DNA of 64,000 nt, taken from NCBI GenBank assembly GCA_026545225.1, contig CM048853.1, positions 51,703,255 to 51,767,254 of the forward strand. The letters are read 5' to 3'. The notes under the pieces were generated by a model. That model made no database searches. It was not told the origin of the DNA and was given only the letters and a program-made list of their open reading frames with translations. The position numbers were made by a program, and so were the translations under genes. This DNA comes from Cornus controversa (taxonomy: Eukaryota; Streptophyta; Magnoliopsida; Cornales; Cornaceae). This document shows positions 36,843 to 49,400 of the stretch, one piece after another (the stretch's first letter is position 1; the number at the start of each line of letters is the position of its first letter).

Positions 36843-37750
36843 CTACAACTGGTTGTTAGATAGGGGAGGTGGTGCCCCTGTTGTGTTAGTCAGGTACTCG
36901 GGTCCGGTGGTACTGGCATTGGTGGTGGTGGTAGTGGCAGAGCCAAACGGATCCGGTTCACTATCACAATTGTTCTCTTTGGCCCCAACATTCAGAGCTA
37001 TGGACTCTGATCCATACTTTTCCTCATGCTTTGCTATCTCTCTTTCTGCCACTTCTGCAGCTTTGTGCACATGCAAATCCATCTTAGCTTCAGCCTCTCT
37101 TGCCAGTCTGACCTCATGAGCAACCTCAGCCCGGGCTTTCGCCAAATCCTTCTCTGCCTATATATATATATATACACACACACATACATACATCCATACA
37201 ATTTGTATTTATAAACACCAACATATCAGTGCACAAGTTAATCCCAAAAGTCCCAGTGACATGTCGGGACAAAATGACAAATGCACTTTTTGTTATGAAA
37301 CTTCTGCTTGTATATTATTTTCATATTGGATAAAGATTTTCATACCCAAAATTCGAATGACAAATGTGAGACAAATGGTGGGACCCACACCTCCCATCTC
37401 ACGAGAAGATATTTGGTGCGTTCAGCGCATTGTACCTACCTAGTACACGATCGACGTGCTCAACGCACTAAATATCTATTCTATCTCACATTCAATACTT
37501 AGACGTTGGTTTGCACAGACGATAAATGTACGTTCTTTGTAAAAATTGTGCTTGTATAACATTTTTAAGTTGAATAAAGATTTGCATGCCAAAATTGGAA
37601 TGATGAATGTGAGACAATTATGCATGCTGCAAATTAATTTTGACATAGAGGGATGGAAAATTATGAATTTACCCTTTCCTCTGCTTTCAATTCAGCCTTG
37701 GCCTTGCGCATTGCGCTTATTTCACCTAATTTATCCTTCACAGCCTGCAT
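36843..37750 (-). CDS. Small LEA_1-type late embryogenesis abundant protein
   Basis: Two exons on the minus strand, 37750-37673 and 37157-36843, encode 130 residues. The start MQAVKDKLGEISAMRK resembles the MQSAKEK-type opening of LEA_1 proteins. The core AEKDLAKARAEVAHEVRLAR then EAEAKMDLHVHKAAEVAERE is the repeated Ala/Lys/Glu amphipathic pattern of that family (compare Arabidopsis LEA6/LEA18 types). The tail is Asn/Thr/Pro/Gly-rich and disordered. Such proteins are very hydrophilic, gain helix on drying, and protect membranes and enzymes in seeds and under drought. One intron of 515 bp, at a codon boundary, fits a small two-exon LEA gene. Upstream are a TATA box, two G-boxes and an RY motif, as expected of an ABA/ABI3-controlled seed gene. 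No signal peptide is seen. Another LEA-like helical protein family is the main alternative. Confidence 0.75.
37275..37625. repeat. Diverged direct repeats and hairpin in the LEA intron
   Basis: A segment of about 100 bp at 37275-37375 recurs at about 37522-37625 ('GATAAAGATTTTCATACC' versus 'AATAAAGATTTGCATGCC', then 'AATGTGAGACAA'). Between them, AGATATTTGGTGCGTT (about 37407) is mirrored by AACGCACTAAATATCT (about 37463), a hairpin. Confidence 0.65.
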
Positions 37751-37801
37751 TTTCTTTTTCCTTTAGAAAAACCTCAAAACAAATATTTGACTTTAGGTAG
37801 C

Positions 37802-37810
37802 TATATATAA
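37802..37810 (-). promoter_or_regulatory. TATA box of the LEA gene
   Basis: TTATATATA on the minus strand, about 52-60 bp before the ATG, a suitable place for a short leader. Confidence 0.5.
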
Positions 37811-37856
37811 TTGTTTGAGACAATACCATTGCTTTGTGTGTATGTATGTATGTATG

Positions 37857-37892
<36 letters not shown>

Positions 37893-37944
37893 TAGGTAAT
37901 GGCAGCCTTCAAAGTTCACCTTGAAAATAATGGCTACAATGCGA

Positions 37945-37954
37945 GACACGTGTC
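37945..37954. promoter_or_regulatory. G-box/ABRE upstream of the LEA gene
   Basis: Perfect palindrome GACACGTGTC containing CACGTG, about 195 bp upstream of the LEA start codon. This is a classical bZIP (ABI5/ABF) site. Confidence 0.6.
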
Positions 37955-38007
37955 AGTTATGCAGAATTTTGGTGACTATGGTATGTAATTTGATTTGAAC
38001 GAGTATG

Positions 38008-38015
38008 CATGCATG
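38008..38015. promoter_or_regulatory. RY (Sph) motif upstream of the LEA gene
   Basis: CATGCATG, the core recognised by B3 factors such as ABI3 and FUS3 in seed promoters, about 260 bp upstream of the start codon. Confidence 0.55.
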
Positions 38016-38213
38016 GTTTTAAACTAGTGGCTAAAAGGGAATGTTAGTCTACTCATTCATTTAAGCCATAATATACCCATTCAAGATCCTCCTTCAAGGA
38101 TAATTATTGGTTCACAATTTTCTCAAAACCAAGCATGTATCATTTTTACATGTGGATCCAAGTGAGTCGCATCAAATTTCATCATTCCGTTTTAAAAATG
38201 GAGCCTTTCATGA

Positions 38214-38221
38214 CCACGTGG
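38214..38221. promoter_or_regulatory. Second G-box upstream of the LEA gene
   Basis: CCACGTGG, a perfect G-box, about 465 bp upstream of the LEA start codon. Confidence 0.5.
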
Positions 38222-38480
38222 GTGCTTCAATTCTAGCCTTAATTAAAATTCAACTACATATAGATTGTAAATTTCTCATTCAATTCATTCACATTTTATA
38301 ACAAAAAAAAAAATTTAATTTGGAACACTAATCCAGTGAGCTCCTTTTAATTACTTGAGTATACTTTCCTTCTTTGTTTTAATTTTAATCATTCTTTACT
38401 ATAGAGCTAAATTTCAAATAGAAAAACTTCAATCATTTCAATTTGTTTGAAAGGAGAAAAAAAAGAGGTAATATCTATTG

Positions 38481-39980
38481 CTAAATAATAATCCCAATTG
38501 CCATGAATGTCAATAACCAAGAATTGACAATTGACGCGGTAAGTAACTATAGAATACATGGAATTCTAGAGAAATATTTTCTTTTACGAATTGTTTATTT
38601 AATTAATTTCAAATAAGTCGTATATTGCTCAAACCAATAAATAGCGCTGAGGTTAGATCTATTCCTAAATGTTAATCCGAAATGCCATGAATCTCAATTA
38701 CCAAGAATTGACAATTGACGCGATGAATAACTATGGAATACATGGAATTATACAGAAATATTTCTTTGGGAAAATTAGATTTTGGTGACCAATCCTCAAC
38801 AAAATTACTCTAAAGTGATCATAAAGTCCAAAAAAGATGAATAGGTACTAAAATTGAAACTTAATTGCCGATGAGTGACCATTTGAGGTTAATTTGGTAA
38901 AAAAAAAACTTCATATTTACTAAACATTTTAAAAATAATTTTTAGATGATGAAATTACCATTCAATATAAAAATAAACTCCTTGAATTCATTCTCCTCTC
39001 TCTCTTTCTCGTTCATCAATCTCTTTTTTTTCTTTTTAATTTGTCAGACTACTAATTAAAAAGATAGTGTTGATATATATGTGAACAGTTAGTTTTGATT
39101 CTTGATTAAAAATATATCTATCAGCTTGCTCTAAAATAAATCAACCATGCTAACTACATCTATTCAACCCCTCTACAGGTATTCACTCTACTTCGGCACA
39201 GAACTCACAAGATTCAGTTGGATAAACCTTTAAAAGATCTATGGTACTTTATGTTGGAGATTTCATTCTATCAACATTTTTTTTTTTTTTTGCAGAATTT
39301 TTAATATGAAAAAAGAATTCTTAATGATATAAATTGTAGAGAAAGCTCTCAGCAAAACAAGACCACCATGAAAAAGAAACAAAATCACTACAAGATCCAA
39401 CTATATGAGAAAAAGATTTTAATTGTTACCTCTCTAAATTATTATTTCTTATTCTAATTGTTACTTCAGTATTCTGAATGCCATCACCAAATAACAACTT
39501 CTAGCATCACTTACAAATAAATAATAAAAATAAAAAAGTTTTTCACTTTTACACATTATTTGAATCCAATTTTACAATAAATAAGAATATAAATAATACA
39601 ATATCTAAAAATAAAAATAAAAATAAATAATTATTAGTTAAAAGTTCTTTCTAAATATTTATTTAACAACTTGAAAGAGCGGCCTCTTATTAGGCAACTC
39701 TTGAAGCAAATGTTTAAGTGTGATTAATGTAAATGGTAAATTTGTCTAATTATAAATAATTTATTAGAGGAAGAATATTTATGTAATAAGTGATCAGCAA
39801 TTAAGTTTTAATTTTGATGACTATTCATCTTTTCCAGACTTTATGGTCACTTTAGAGTAATTTTATTTAAGATTGGTCACCAAAATCTAATTTTTCCTAT
39901 TTCTTTTATGACTTGTTCATTTAATTAATTTCAAATAAGTCTCAGACCACTAAATAGAGCTGAGGTTATAGTTAAAAGCC
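38481..39980 (+). repeat. ~180-bp tandem duplication, second copy split by a MITE
   Basis: Copy 1 is about 38481-38663. Copy 2 is about 38665-38767 plus 39898-39980. Shared words include 'CAAGAATTGACAATTGACGC', 'GGAATACATGGAATT' and 'TTAATTAATTTCAAATAAGT'. Copy 1 is uninterrupted and shows the pre-insertion sequence. Confidence 0.85.
38768..39897. mobile_element. Foldback MITE, 9-bp TSD (family 2), with empty site
   Basis: The ends GGGAAAATTAGATTTTGG and (reverse strand) GGAAAAATTAGATTTTGG are inverted copies and continue into TGACCAA blocks. TATTTCTTT flanks it at 38759-38767 and 39898-39906. The neighbouring tandem copy has the same host sequence unbroken. Related to 3992-4842. Interior non-coding. 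Confidence 0.9.
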
Positions 39981-40448
39981 ACTGGTAGAAAACCCAAATA
40001 ACTAGTTATAGTATAGTAGGCATGAAAGAGCTAAATGAAATATGTTCTGAATTATTCCATTCGGGGTACCCAAAAAATAGGAGTTTGTGGTCACTGGGTA
40101 TCTATTTAATTGCCAACAAAATTGTGGTTCTGATATCTACATTTATTTATGAAATTGAAAAACTTTTATGTTTGTTAAAAAGAAGATGATTCTTAAATTG
40201 ACAAAAACAGCCGTGTGATGCGTTTGTGTAGAAACAATGAGTTGACCAACCCCGTCTGTAAACGGATTAGACTAATGTTGGTTTTGGATTAGCCACCCAA
40301 GTTGTAGACCTACTAAACTTTGCTCTTCCTTGGATCATTTCTGTAGAAATAAGAATAGCTTCAAAACATTTTACATTCCAAACATTTCTAAGAAAATCCA
40401 ACACAAATACACAGGTTTCTTTTTCCAGTGACCACCCTACAACAAAGT

Positions 40449-43400
40449 TCAGCTTCCACGATAAGTGGAGAACGAGAATGGTGAAAGCAGCAGAGGAACA
40501 TGAAAATGTTCCCACTTCTGTGACTCTCTTATTTCAAACACAATAGAGACATGGGGAAAAAACCCGTTCGGGTTGTATTTGCCTGTGTTGAAACTTATCC
40601 GGTATATACCTGGGTTCAAAGCATCAACTATACTCATCAAATGACCACTTCGTCCATCTTTATCTGTCATCGAAGACCCTTGAAATGTCCAACCGCCATG
40701 ATCTGTCTCGCCAAACACCGGGTGGGGTTGATTGCCTTTCCACATCTCCAACTGTACTTCAATACCAGCGGCAGGCGATCCACGAGCAACATCCAAGACG
40801 TGGGTTGTGATGGGTGGCCGAGTCCTGGTTGGAATTTGAGAAGGTTTTCCGGTAGGAGCTTCAGATGCAGCAGTCAGATGTGCTCCAATGATGCCCACAC
40901 GATCTTCTACAATTTAAGAGTAGACATCAAGTTTATGTACAATCACTATAATAATAATACTTCTCTAATAAAAGAATTAAAGGGTTTAAAAGAAAAGTAG
41001 TAATACATGCAGGCAAAGGCTAACGATAGAACTTGTTGAGTAGTGAGGTGAGTTGGAAAAATAAAGACTAATTCAGGATCCCAGAACCATTAAAAGCACA
41101 GAATAATTTAATGAGGGGAAAATATTATGAAACAGTTGTGAGCCAATGAAGGATATAATTTAAAACTAAGTTATTTTTTTCTATGAATAAACCTTATAAT
41201 GGATTTATTGGGAAACAGCAATGCATACCAAAAAGAATAGAAAAAATATGTAAGCTATATCCTGCCATTTTGTGCTGTCATATTCAAAAAATCGTAATAC
41301 CGTGGTAATTCAGAAATCATCAGCAATGCTGCATGAAGTCAACACAAGGTTGCAAAAGAAAATGAAGGAACAACATATTACTTCAGACCTTCCAATATTA
41401 GGAAAAATATCACAATTTGCAGGACCAGACATGTAAGAATTCTCGTCAACAATCATTACCTTGTCCCATAATATAAATTTCTAGACTAGGAGCACATTAC
41501 AGATCGGTATTCCAGACTGCAAGATGAAATAGCAGACCACTCATAGTATTACTGATCATCATAGAAGCCACACTAAGCATGAGATCGCTTACTTGAGGAA
41601 GATAGTATCATCCAGTTCAGTGGTATACTAAATTGTTGCTGAAGAGGTATTATTACAAAATATATAAAGCTTATGAACGGTGCAAGTTTAAGTTTACTGC
41701 TGACAGTCAAACATGCAAATGTTGGAAACAAATAATGCTAAAACCGATTGGACATGAAATTAACCAGAGAAAACTTTCATCTGTATAAAGAAAAGGGTGA
41801 CCTGATGCACCTTACCGGAAAAAAAAAAAGGCAACCTGATGTAAATTTACCTCCTGCTTTGGTCACAACATCTGCATTATACTGGGCACTAGCGGTTGAA
41901 GTAGTAATTCCTTTAGTTAAAAAGAGCTTGGCAAGACGTAGTTCAGTTACTTTCATTTGCTCCTGAGCTGCAATCTCAAACTCAACTATCGGCCTGTTTG
42001 GGTAACGTCTCTACAAGAAAACAAAATAAATAAGTGGTAACATCAAGCTATCAGTCTCAAGCTTAAAATTGGGCCTATTTCAATCATGTTGCTTCAAGGG
42101 AACAAGTAATATGCAGAGTGACGGAAAAGGTAACATAAAATGCAATAACTTTGAGAAACAAAATCATACAAGTCCGTCAATTGTATTTCAATACATCACA
42201 TTAAGGGAGATTGTCAATTGTATTTCAATACATCACATTAAGGGAGATTTGTTTTGTCATTTTGTGAATGTGTCAGAATACCTATTGGTACAAAGTCGGT
42301 TACAAACATTCTACAGTACTAGATTTCGGTATAAAAAATAAATGCCAATAAATATCAATCAATCCCAATCTAGGTTGGGAAATTTCTTCATTCAATGTCA
42401 TTACTCAATCTTGGATCATCTTTTAACTTCCTTTTACCAGGGAAGTGCCCTACCAGAATCTAGAAAAATACAAGAGACTTTTAAAAGAACCAAACTGATA
42501 GGTGTTGGAAATTTTGGATATTAAGGCAGACTCTTTTGACACACTGGAAGAATCTCTACAAGAAATGATGATCACAATAATTATCCCCGCTATATGCAAC
42601 TATATTTTCCATAAACGTAATCTGGTAATAACTACCCACGGAGAAGGAAGCTCCATTTTAGGATAATGTCAGCTTGAGGAAGTATAAGATAGTTCAAGCT
42701 TTACCTTCAGCTCAGTAAGTATTTCAGGAGTACTCCTTCCAGATGCACATATTAGAAAAACGAATCCAAACTTCTGCCTATACCGAGCATTCCAATCAGA
42801 CAGATCCTGTAAGGACAAGGTGGACTATATTACCCTAAAAGCAACAGATAGGTACTGGAGTCGAAAAAACCATAATCAGAATTTTGTTTGTGTCTGGACA
42901 TGTGTATTGGGGGATAAATATCACATAAACAGTTCGTTTACAAATCAGAAAGAAGGCTCGGAATCTAATAAAATAGGAAGTGAATCATAAAATAGATCGG
43001 CTCACAACCCAGCCAGTGGCAGTTTTCCATTTAGTTTCACGCCATAACATGTTGCAGGAGGTGGGTCTTTGGTTTTAGAAAGAAAAATTTATAATTGGTT
43101 TTTCAAGTTACAGAATACCTGCAAGCTAGAATCAGTGGCAGTCGCTAAAGCAGTTGACTGCTCTCCTTTGCTCCACCTACAAAAAGACGACTAAGCTTGT
43201 TACTTACTTACAAGTTACAACAAGATATTTACTCATAAAACTAGAGGCTTAGAAAATGAAAGCAAGGATGTTAAAAGTTTATTCCAAACATTCTCTTCTT
43301 TTACTTGTTGAGTTGACTAATAAAGATTAAAATTGTCAATGGACCAACCCATCTATTAGCTGTGCTGGAAAACCAACCTACCTAACCTAACATTAACTTG

Positions 43401-46400
43401 AATTAAAGAAAGAAAATGTTCTAAAATTAACTAAATATTGTAAAAACCACATGCAGGCACGTTCAAGTGATGGGCATCCGAGGATTCAATAAGATCACTA
43501 TTCCAACCCAAACAGGATATCAAACAGATTAAGGAACTCGGTAATAAATGATTGTTTAAAGAAAACTATTTACAGCAATCTATATCTGAATTGAGTAAGA
43601 TGTTTATTAGACAGAAGCTTAACATGCAAAACAATTCACACTACTCAAAGCATAGATGTTCATGAAAAATTAGCTACGTTTTTCATAAATCAGAAAGCAC
43701 GACACTGTGTTCCAGACTGATGCATTCACTTGAATCATTTCTAGTTGATTTCTATCAACTGTTTGACGTTTTATCATTGTTTTGGACATGTAAGTTCTCA
43801 AAAATCTAGAGAAGCATCTTGAACCTAGTACATAGTCCACATAAAGAAAATTTATGTACTTCTCCCTAGTAATTTACTGTTAGGGAAATTTTTTATCATA
43901 GTGTAATTTAATGAAGAAACGTCTAGGAGCAGTTGATGTGAAATTCACAGTACTTATGAAACACTAAGCAATCATCCATAACTCATAAGAATCAGGCGAC
44001 AAAAACAAACAGTCTCCCAGGTTACACGTATGAAACACTAAGCAATCATCCATAACTCATAAGAATCAGGCGAGACAAACCAACAGTCTCCCAGGTTACA
44101 CGTATGAAACACTAAACATGAGATTATAGTTTTTATAAGGGATAGGAACCAGTTCTTCATAGTAGCGATATCTACACATACACAGGTATCATCCAAATTT
44201 TCTTTCTATCTTGTGCTGTTATCTATCATAGACATGAACATCATGGACCCTATTCAACAAATATGAAAGAGATATTCAATTATCAGCATTAATATTCAGA
44301 TCATTAAATAACATCTCGTTTACTAAGGAAAAACTAAACCGTTGGTAAATAGACTTTTTAAACTAAAGCATCATTCTTAATATATATATTTTACTAAGCA
44401 ATATGATAACCAATGAGGTAATGCATGCCGCAAAATTTATAATCATATTTCATGTAATGAATTGTCCTCTTATACTGTTTTCTTATGCGAGATTTTCAAT
44501 ATACTTTTTTAATTATTTATGCTTTGTATGCATTTTGTAATTCTGTTAAACATAATACATTAGTCTGGCGGCCCAAGGGGTTGGCTCAAGTGGATAGAGA
44601 ACTTGGGCCTAGTGCCTAGTAAGCATTAGGACTAAGGATCAAGTCTTCTTGGGTGCAAAAAATTCTTTGGGAGTGGGTGTGTGTACCAACTAGGAAAAAA
44701 AAATAATACATTAGTCTGGCGCAACAAATTATCATCATCATCTTTGCCTTTATCCCGTACAAATGGGGTCGGACACATGGATTCTCTTTTTCCACTCTTT
44801 TCTATCATAGGTCATATTGGCGTAACAAACCACACAACAACAACAACCAAGCCTTTTTCCAATTACTTGGGATCGGCTACATGAATCCGATGTTTCCATT
44901 CCGCTCTATTTAAGGTTATCTCCTTAGTTAATCCACATGCTATCATATATTTCTTTACTAACTCTACCCATGTCAGCTTTGGTCTTCCTCTTCCTCTAGC
45001 ATTGCCCTCAATTTGGACTATGTCACTTTTTCTGACCGGCGCAGTTAAGGGCCTTCTTTGCACATGTCCAAACCATCTTAACCGATTCTCTCTCATTTTA
45101 TCTCCAATTGGTGCTACTCCAACCATCTCCCGAATGTGTTCATTTCTAATTCTATCCTTTCTAGTCTTCCCGCACATATATCTCAACATTCGCATTTCTG
45201 CAACACTCACTTTATGCAGATGTTGTTGCCTAGCCACCCAATATTCTGTACCATAAAGTATGGCTGGTCTAATAGCTATTCAATAAAACTCCCCTTTCAA
45301 TCGTAAGAGGATACGCCTATCACACAATATACTAGATACACCCCTCCATTTAACCCATCCTGCCTTTATTTTATGATTAACGGCATCTCCAATTTCTTCC
45401 TCATTTTGAATAATTGAGCCTAAATAGCGAAAATGTTCACTGTTTTGAACCTCTTGATTCTCAATCCTCACTATATCCTCATTGGTCCTTCTATATTTAC
45501 TAAAGTTACACTCCATGTATTCAGTTTTATTTCAACTTATCTTAAACCCTTTTAGTTCTAAAGCTTCTCTCCAAATCTCCAATTTGGCATTAACTTCTTC
45601 TCTAGTCTCATCAACTAAGACAATATCATCAGCAAACAACATACACCACGGAATATCATCTTGGATGTGTCTTGTCAGCTCATCCATCACTAGAGCAAAA
45701 AGGTATGGACTTAATGTTGACCCTTGGTGTAAGCCTACCGTGATTGGGAATTCGCTTGTTTCCCCTACAGACGTTCTAACTATAGTTACGCACTCATCAT
45801 ACATGTCCTTTATTGTGTCGATGTATCCCTTTGTGATTCCTTTCTTTTCTAAAACCCTCCATAATAGGTCTCTAGGTACCTTATCATAGGCTTTCTCCAA
45901 ATCGATAAAAATAATATAGAAATTTCTTTTCTTCTCTCTATATCTTTCCATTAGTCTCCTCAACAAGTGAATACCCTCCAACGTGGACCTACCCGGCATG
46001 AATCCAAATTGATTCTCCGACACTTCCGTCTCTCGTCTTAGGTGTTGTTCAATCACTCTCTCCCATAGTTTCACAGTGTGACTCATTAATTTAATACCAT
46101 GATAATTATTATAACTTTGTACGTCTCCTTTATTTTTATATATAGGTACAAGAAAACTTTGGCGCCACTCATCTGACATCCTCTTTGTTGTTATAATTTT
46201 ATTAAACAATTTTGTTAACCAAGACAAGCCAACTTCTCCTAAACACTTCCACACCTCAATAGGAATGTCATCAGGTCCTAAAGCCCTCCTCAATTTCATC
46301 TTCCTTGAGGCATTCCTAACCTCTCACTCCTTGATCTTACGGAAAAATATTATATCTCTAACATTTTCCTCTAAGTCTAAACTTCTTATATGGTTTCATT

Positions 46401-49400
46401 TAGCAATTTCTCAAAATATCTTTTCTATCTTTCTTTAATTTCATCGTCTTTTACTAAAACCTGTGAATCTTCACTCTTAATACATTAATATGGCTAAAAT
46501 CTCTAGTTTTTCTCTCCCTTAGCTTGACAAGTTTATACATATTCTTCTCTCCATCGTTTGTACCTAATTTAGAATAAAAATGATCATATGCTCTATGTTT
46601 TGCCTCACTTACTACTTTCTTAACTTTTTTATTTACTTTTTTATATTTGTTAAAAGTTTCACTATTCCTAATTTTTTGCCAAACTTTATAGCATTCCCGT
46701 TTTGTTCTTACGATTTTTTGAACTTCTTCATTCTACCCCAAGTTTCTTTAAATGACGGTCCTGTTCCTTTTGATTCTCCTACAACTTCTTTTGCTACTCT
46801 TTTTATATATGTAGCAATCTTATTCCACATTAAGTTTGTTTCATTTTCTACATTCCATGTTGCTTCTTTTAACATACTATTTTTAAATAAATTCATTTTC
46901 TCCCCTCTGAAATTCCACCACCTAGTCCTTGGGTTTATGGTTCTTTTTCTCCTTTTTGGTTGCCCTTTTATACATACATCTAAAACAAGGAGCCTATGTT
47001 GTGAGGTTAAACTCTCTCCGGGAATAACCTTACAATCTTTGCTTGCTAGTCTATCTACCTCTCTAGTTAAAAAGAAATCAATTTGGCTCACATTTGAACC
47101 ACTTTTAAAGGTAATAAGTGTTCATCTCTCTTTATAGAAAATGTATTCCTAATTATAAGATTATATGCTACCTTAAAATCTAAGATAGTCTCTCCAGCAT
47201 GATTTCTATCTCCAAATCCATGCCCACCATATACCATTTCATATCCTCCACTCTCTTTTCCTACATGGCCATTAAAATCTCCTCCTATATACACTTTTTC
47301 TACTTCGGGTATCCCTTGTATTAACTTGTCCATATGTTCCCAAAAAAGTGTTTTAATATTGTCATCTAGTCCTACTAGGGGTGCATACGCGCTAATTATA
47401 TTAACTACATTTCCTCCTAATACAAGTTTTACTAATATGATCCTATCTTCTTTTCTAATAACTATTATTATTACATCATCTTTTAAATTTTTCTCTATGA
47501 TTATCCCTACTCCAAAAAGTGTTTTAACATTGGCGCAACAAACCATATCAGCAAAAAGTATCCATATTCAGCAGAAAGTTTTGCTGGACCCTATCAACAT
47601 TCTAAGAGACAAATGATTTCCTTTTGATGGATAACGATTGGAAAAAGATTGGTCTGGTTGCATGTGTTCATGACTTCTTATCATTTGCGAAGGGCATAAC
47701 GACATGCATGTTCATGATTTTGTGTAATTTTCTTTGTTTTGGTCTGGAATGATTACAACTACCTAAACTTCAGAGCACTGATTATTGAGTTTCATTCCAA
47801 GTCAGAGCAATCCAAAATTCATTATTTGAACCTATATGGAAACTCTTAAATCTTGACAGTTTCTGTGATACTGTAAATAATGATGAGAAAAGAAAACTAT
47901 TTTTCAAATCTCAGGAATTTATATAGAAAGATAGAGATGAAAAGAAATGGAAGTTGACAAATCATCATCCTTGCCTTATTCCCATAAAAATGGGGTCGGT
48001 CACATGAATTTTCTTTCTCCATTCTTTTCTATTAGTCGCCATTTTGTCTAATATGTTTAACTTTTTAAAGTCATTTCTAATAACTTCATCCCAAGTTACT
48101 TATCAAAAAAAAAAACTTCATCCCTAGTTCTCTTAGGTTGCCCTCTCTGCCTCTTGCCTTCTATAGAAACTAATTTTCCTTTTCTCACCGGTGCATTTAT
48201 AAGTCTCCGTTGTATGTGTCCAAACCACTTAAGTCTACTATCTCTTATTTTTGGTAAATTACAAATTCTTATGGCAAAAAAAGAGAACATTAAATATTAA
48301 CCCCATTTAGATCCAAAAATTACAGTATTAAATTTAAAAATCAAAAGATTGTTTAGTTTTCATGATATCAAGATTTTTTTCGGTTTTTCTATATTCTTAT
48401 AAGGCATTTCTTGATATTCAAAAGAAGAAAGATAAAATAAAACAAGAAAAACGCAAGCATTCAAAAGAAGGCAACCTAGAGGAGCCAGAGTAGACATTCA
48501 ACCTGCCCACTAGATCAAAAGGAATAATCTGATGAAATTTCATATTATAGTCCAAACTAGGCCCTCTGAATTTGAAAACCTGTTAGTAGGAATTTTGTCC
48601 AACTAACACAAAAATTCTTTCCCACAAAATTGAGTTTCCTTGATTTCTTCTCAGTGTTTACCATAGTTGTTAAAGGCTAAAGGTGCACTAAGGCGCTAAG
48701 GCTTCCTGGAGCTTGAGGCGCGAGGCGCAAGGCGAGGCATGGGCCTGACTGAAGTGAGGAGCAAGTTGAATTTTTTTTTAAAAATATAACATTTGTAGTG
48801 AGTGAGTGAAATAATGTAGAACAACTACAATTGAGAGCAAATAAAAAGCATATTCATGGCAGTTAACAACAAATGACACAGAAAAACAGATTCCGGAGTC
48901 AGTGAAACAGGTTTTGTAGGCTGCGCCTCAGTGCTTGAGGCGTGCGCCTCTTTCAAAGAGCCTCGCCTAGGCATACCCTAGGCGCAGAGGCTGTGCCTCG
49001 CACCCCTTTGACAACTATGGTGTTTACCGAATTTATCAAACTATAGTTAATCTTAAAACAGCTAAGGTAACAGTCCCTCATTAAGGTAACTTAAGCCGCA
49101 CCTCAAATAGGCTAAATTTTCAAACTTACAACTAACAACATGCAAAATTCACCCTTCACATCAGATTCAAGAATAATATAAACTGAAAATTTTCTGCATC
49201 TCATTAAAGTTTGCAGTCTAGTTCTTTTCATAAAAAGACAAGAAGCTAAGAGGATAGAGTCTGTAGCAGAAACGACAAACCTTTGGCTTGTGTGAAAACA
49301 CCAAATCAATTATCAACTCCTTCAGCAACATAACTATGGATTTTGAGATCCCATTTCAGATAAATAAGGAGTTCATTGTTGTTTGCTCCTCTTTAAGCAT

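Noticed and set aside
40551-41000. 149-codon plus-strand open frame over TTL exon 6
   Set aside because: Antisense of the HIU hydrolase domain; the minus-strand reading has the catalytic motifs and ends in YRGS.
44571-44650. Possible tRNA gene
   Set aside because: A- and B-box-like motifs are present but no cloverleaf is evident; the A tail and 19-bp flanking repeats identify a SINE.
45482-47616. Plus-strand open frames of 84-185 codons in TTL intron 2
   Set aside because: They are antisense shadows of the RTE LINE endonuclease and reverse transcriptase.
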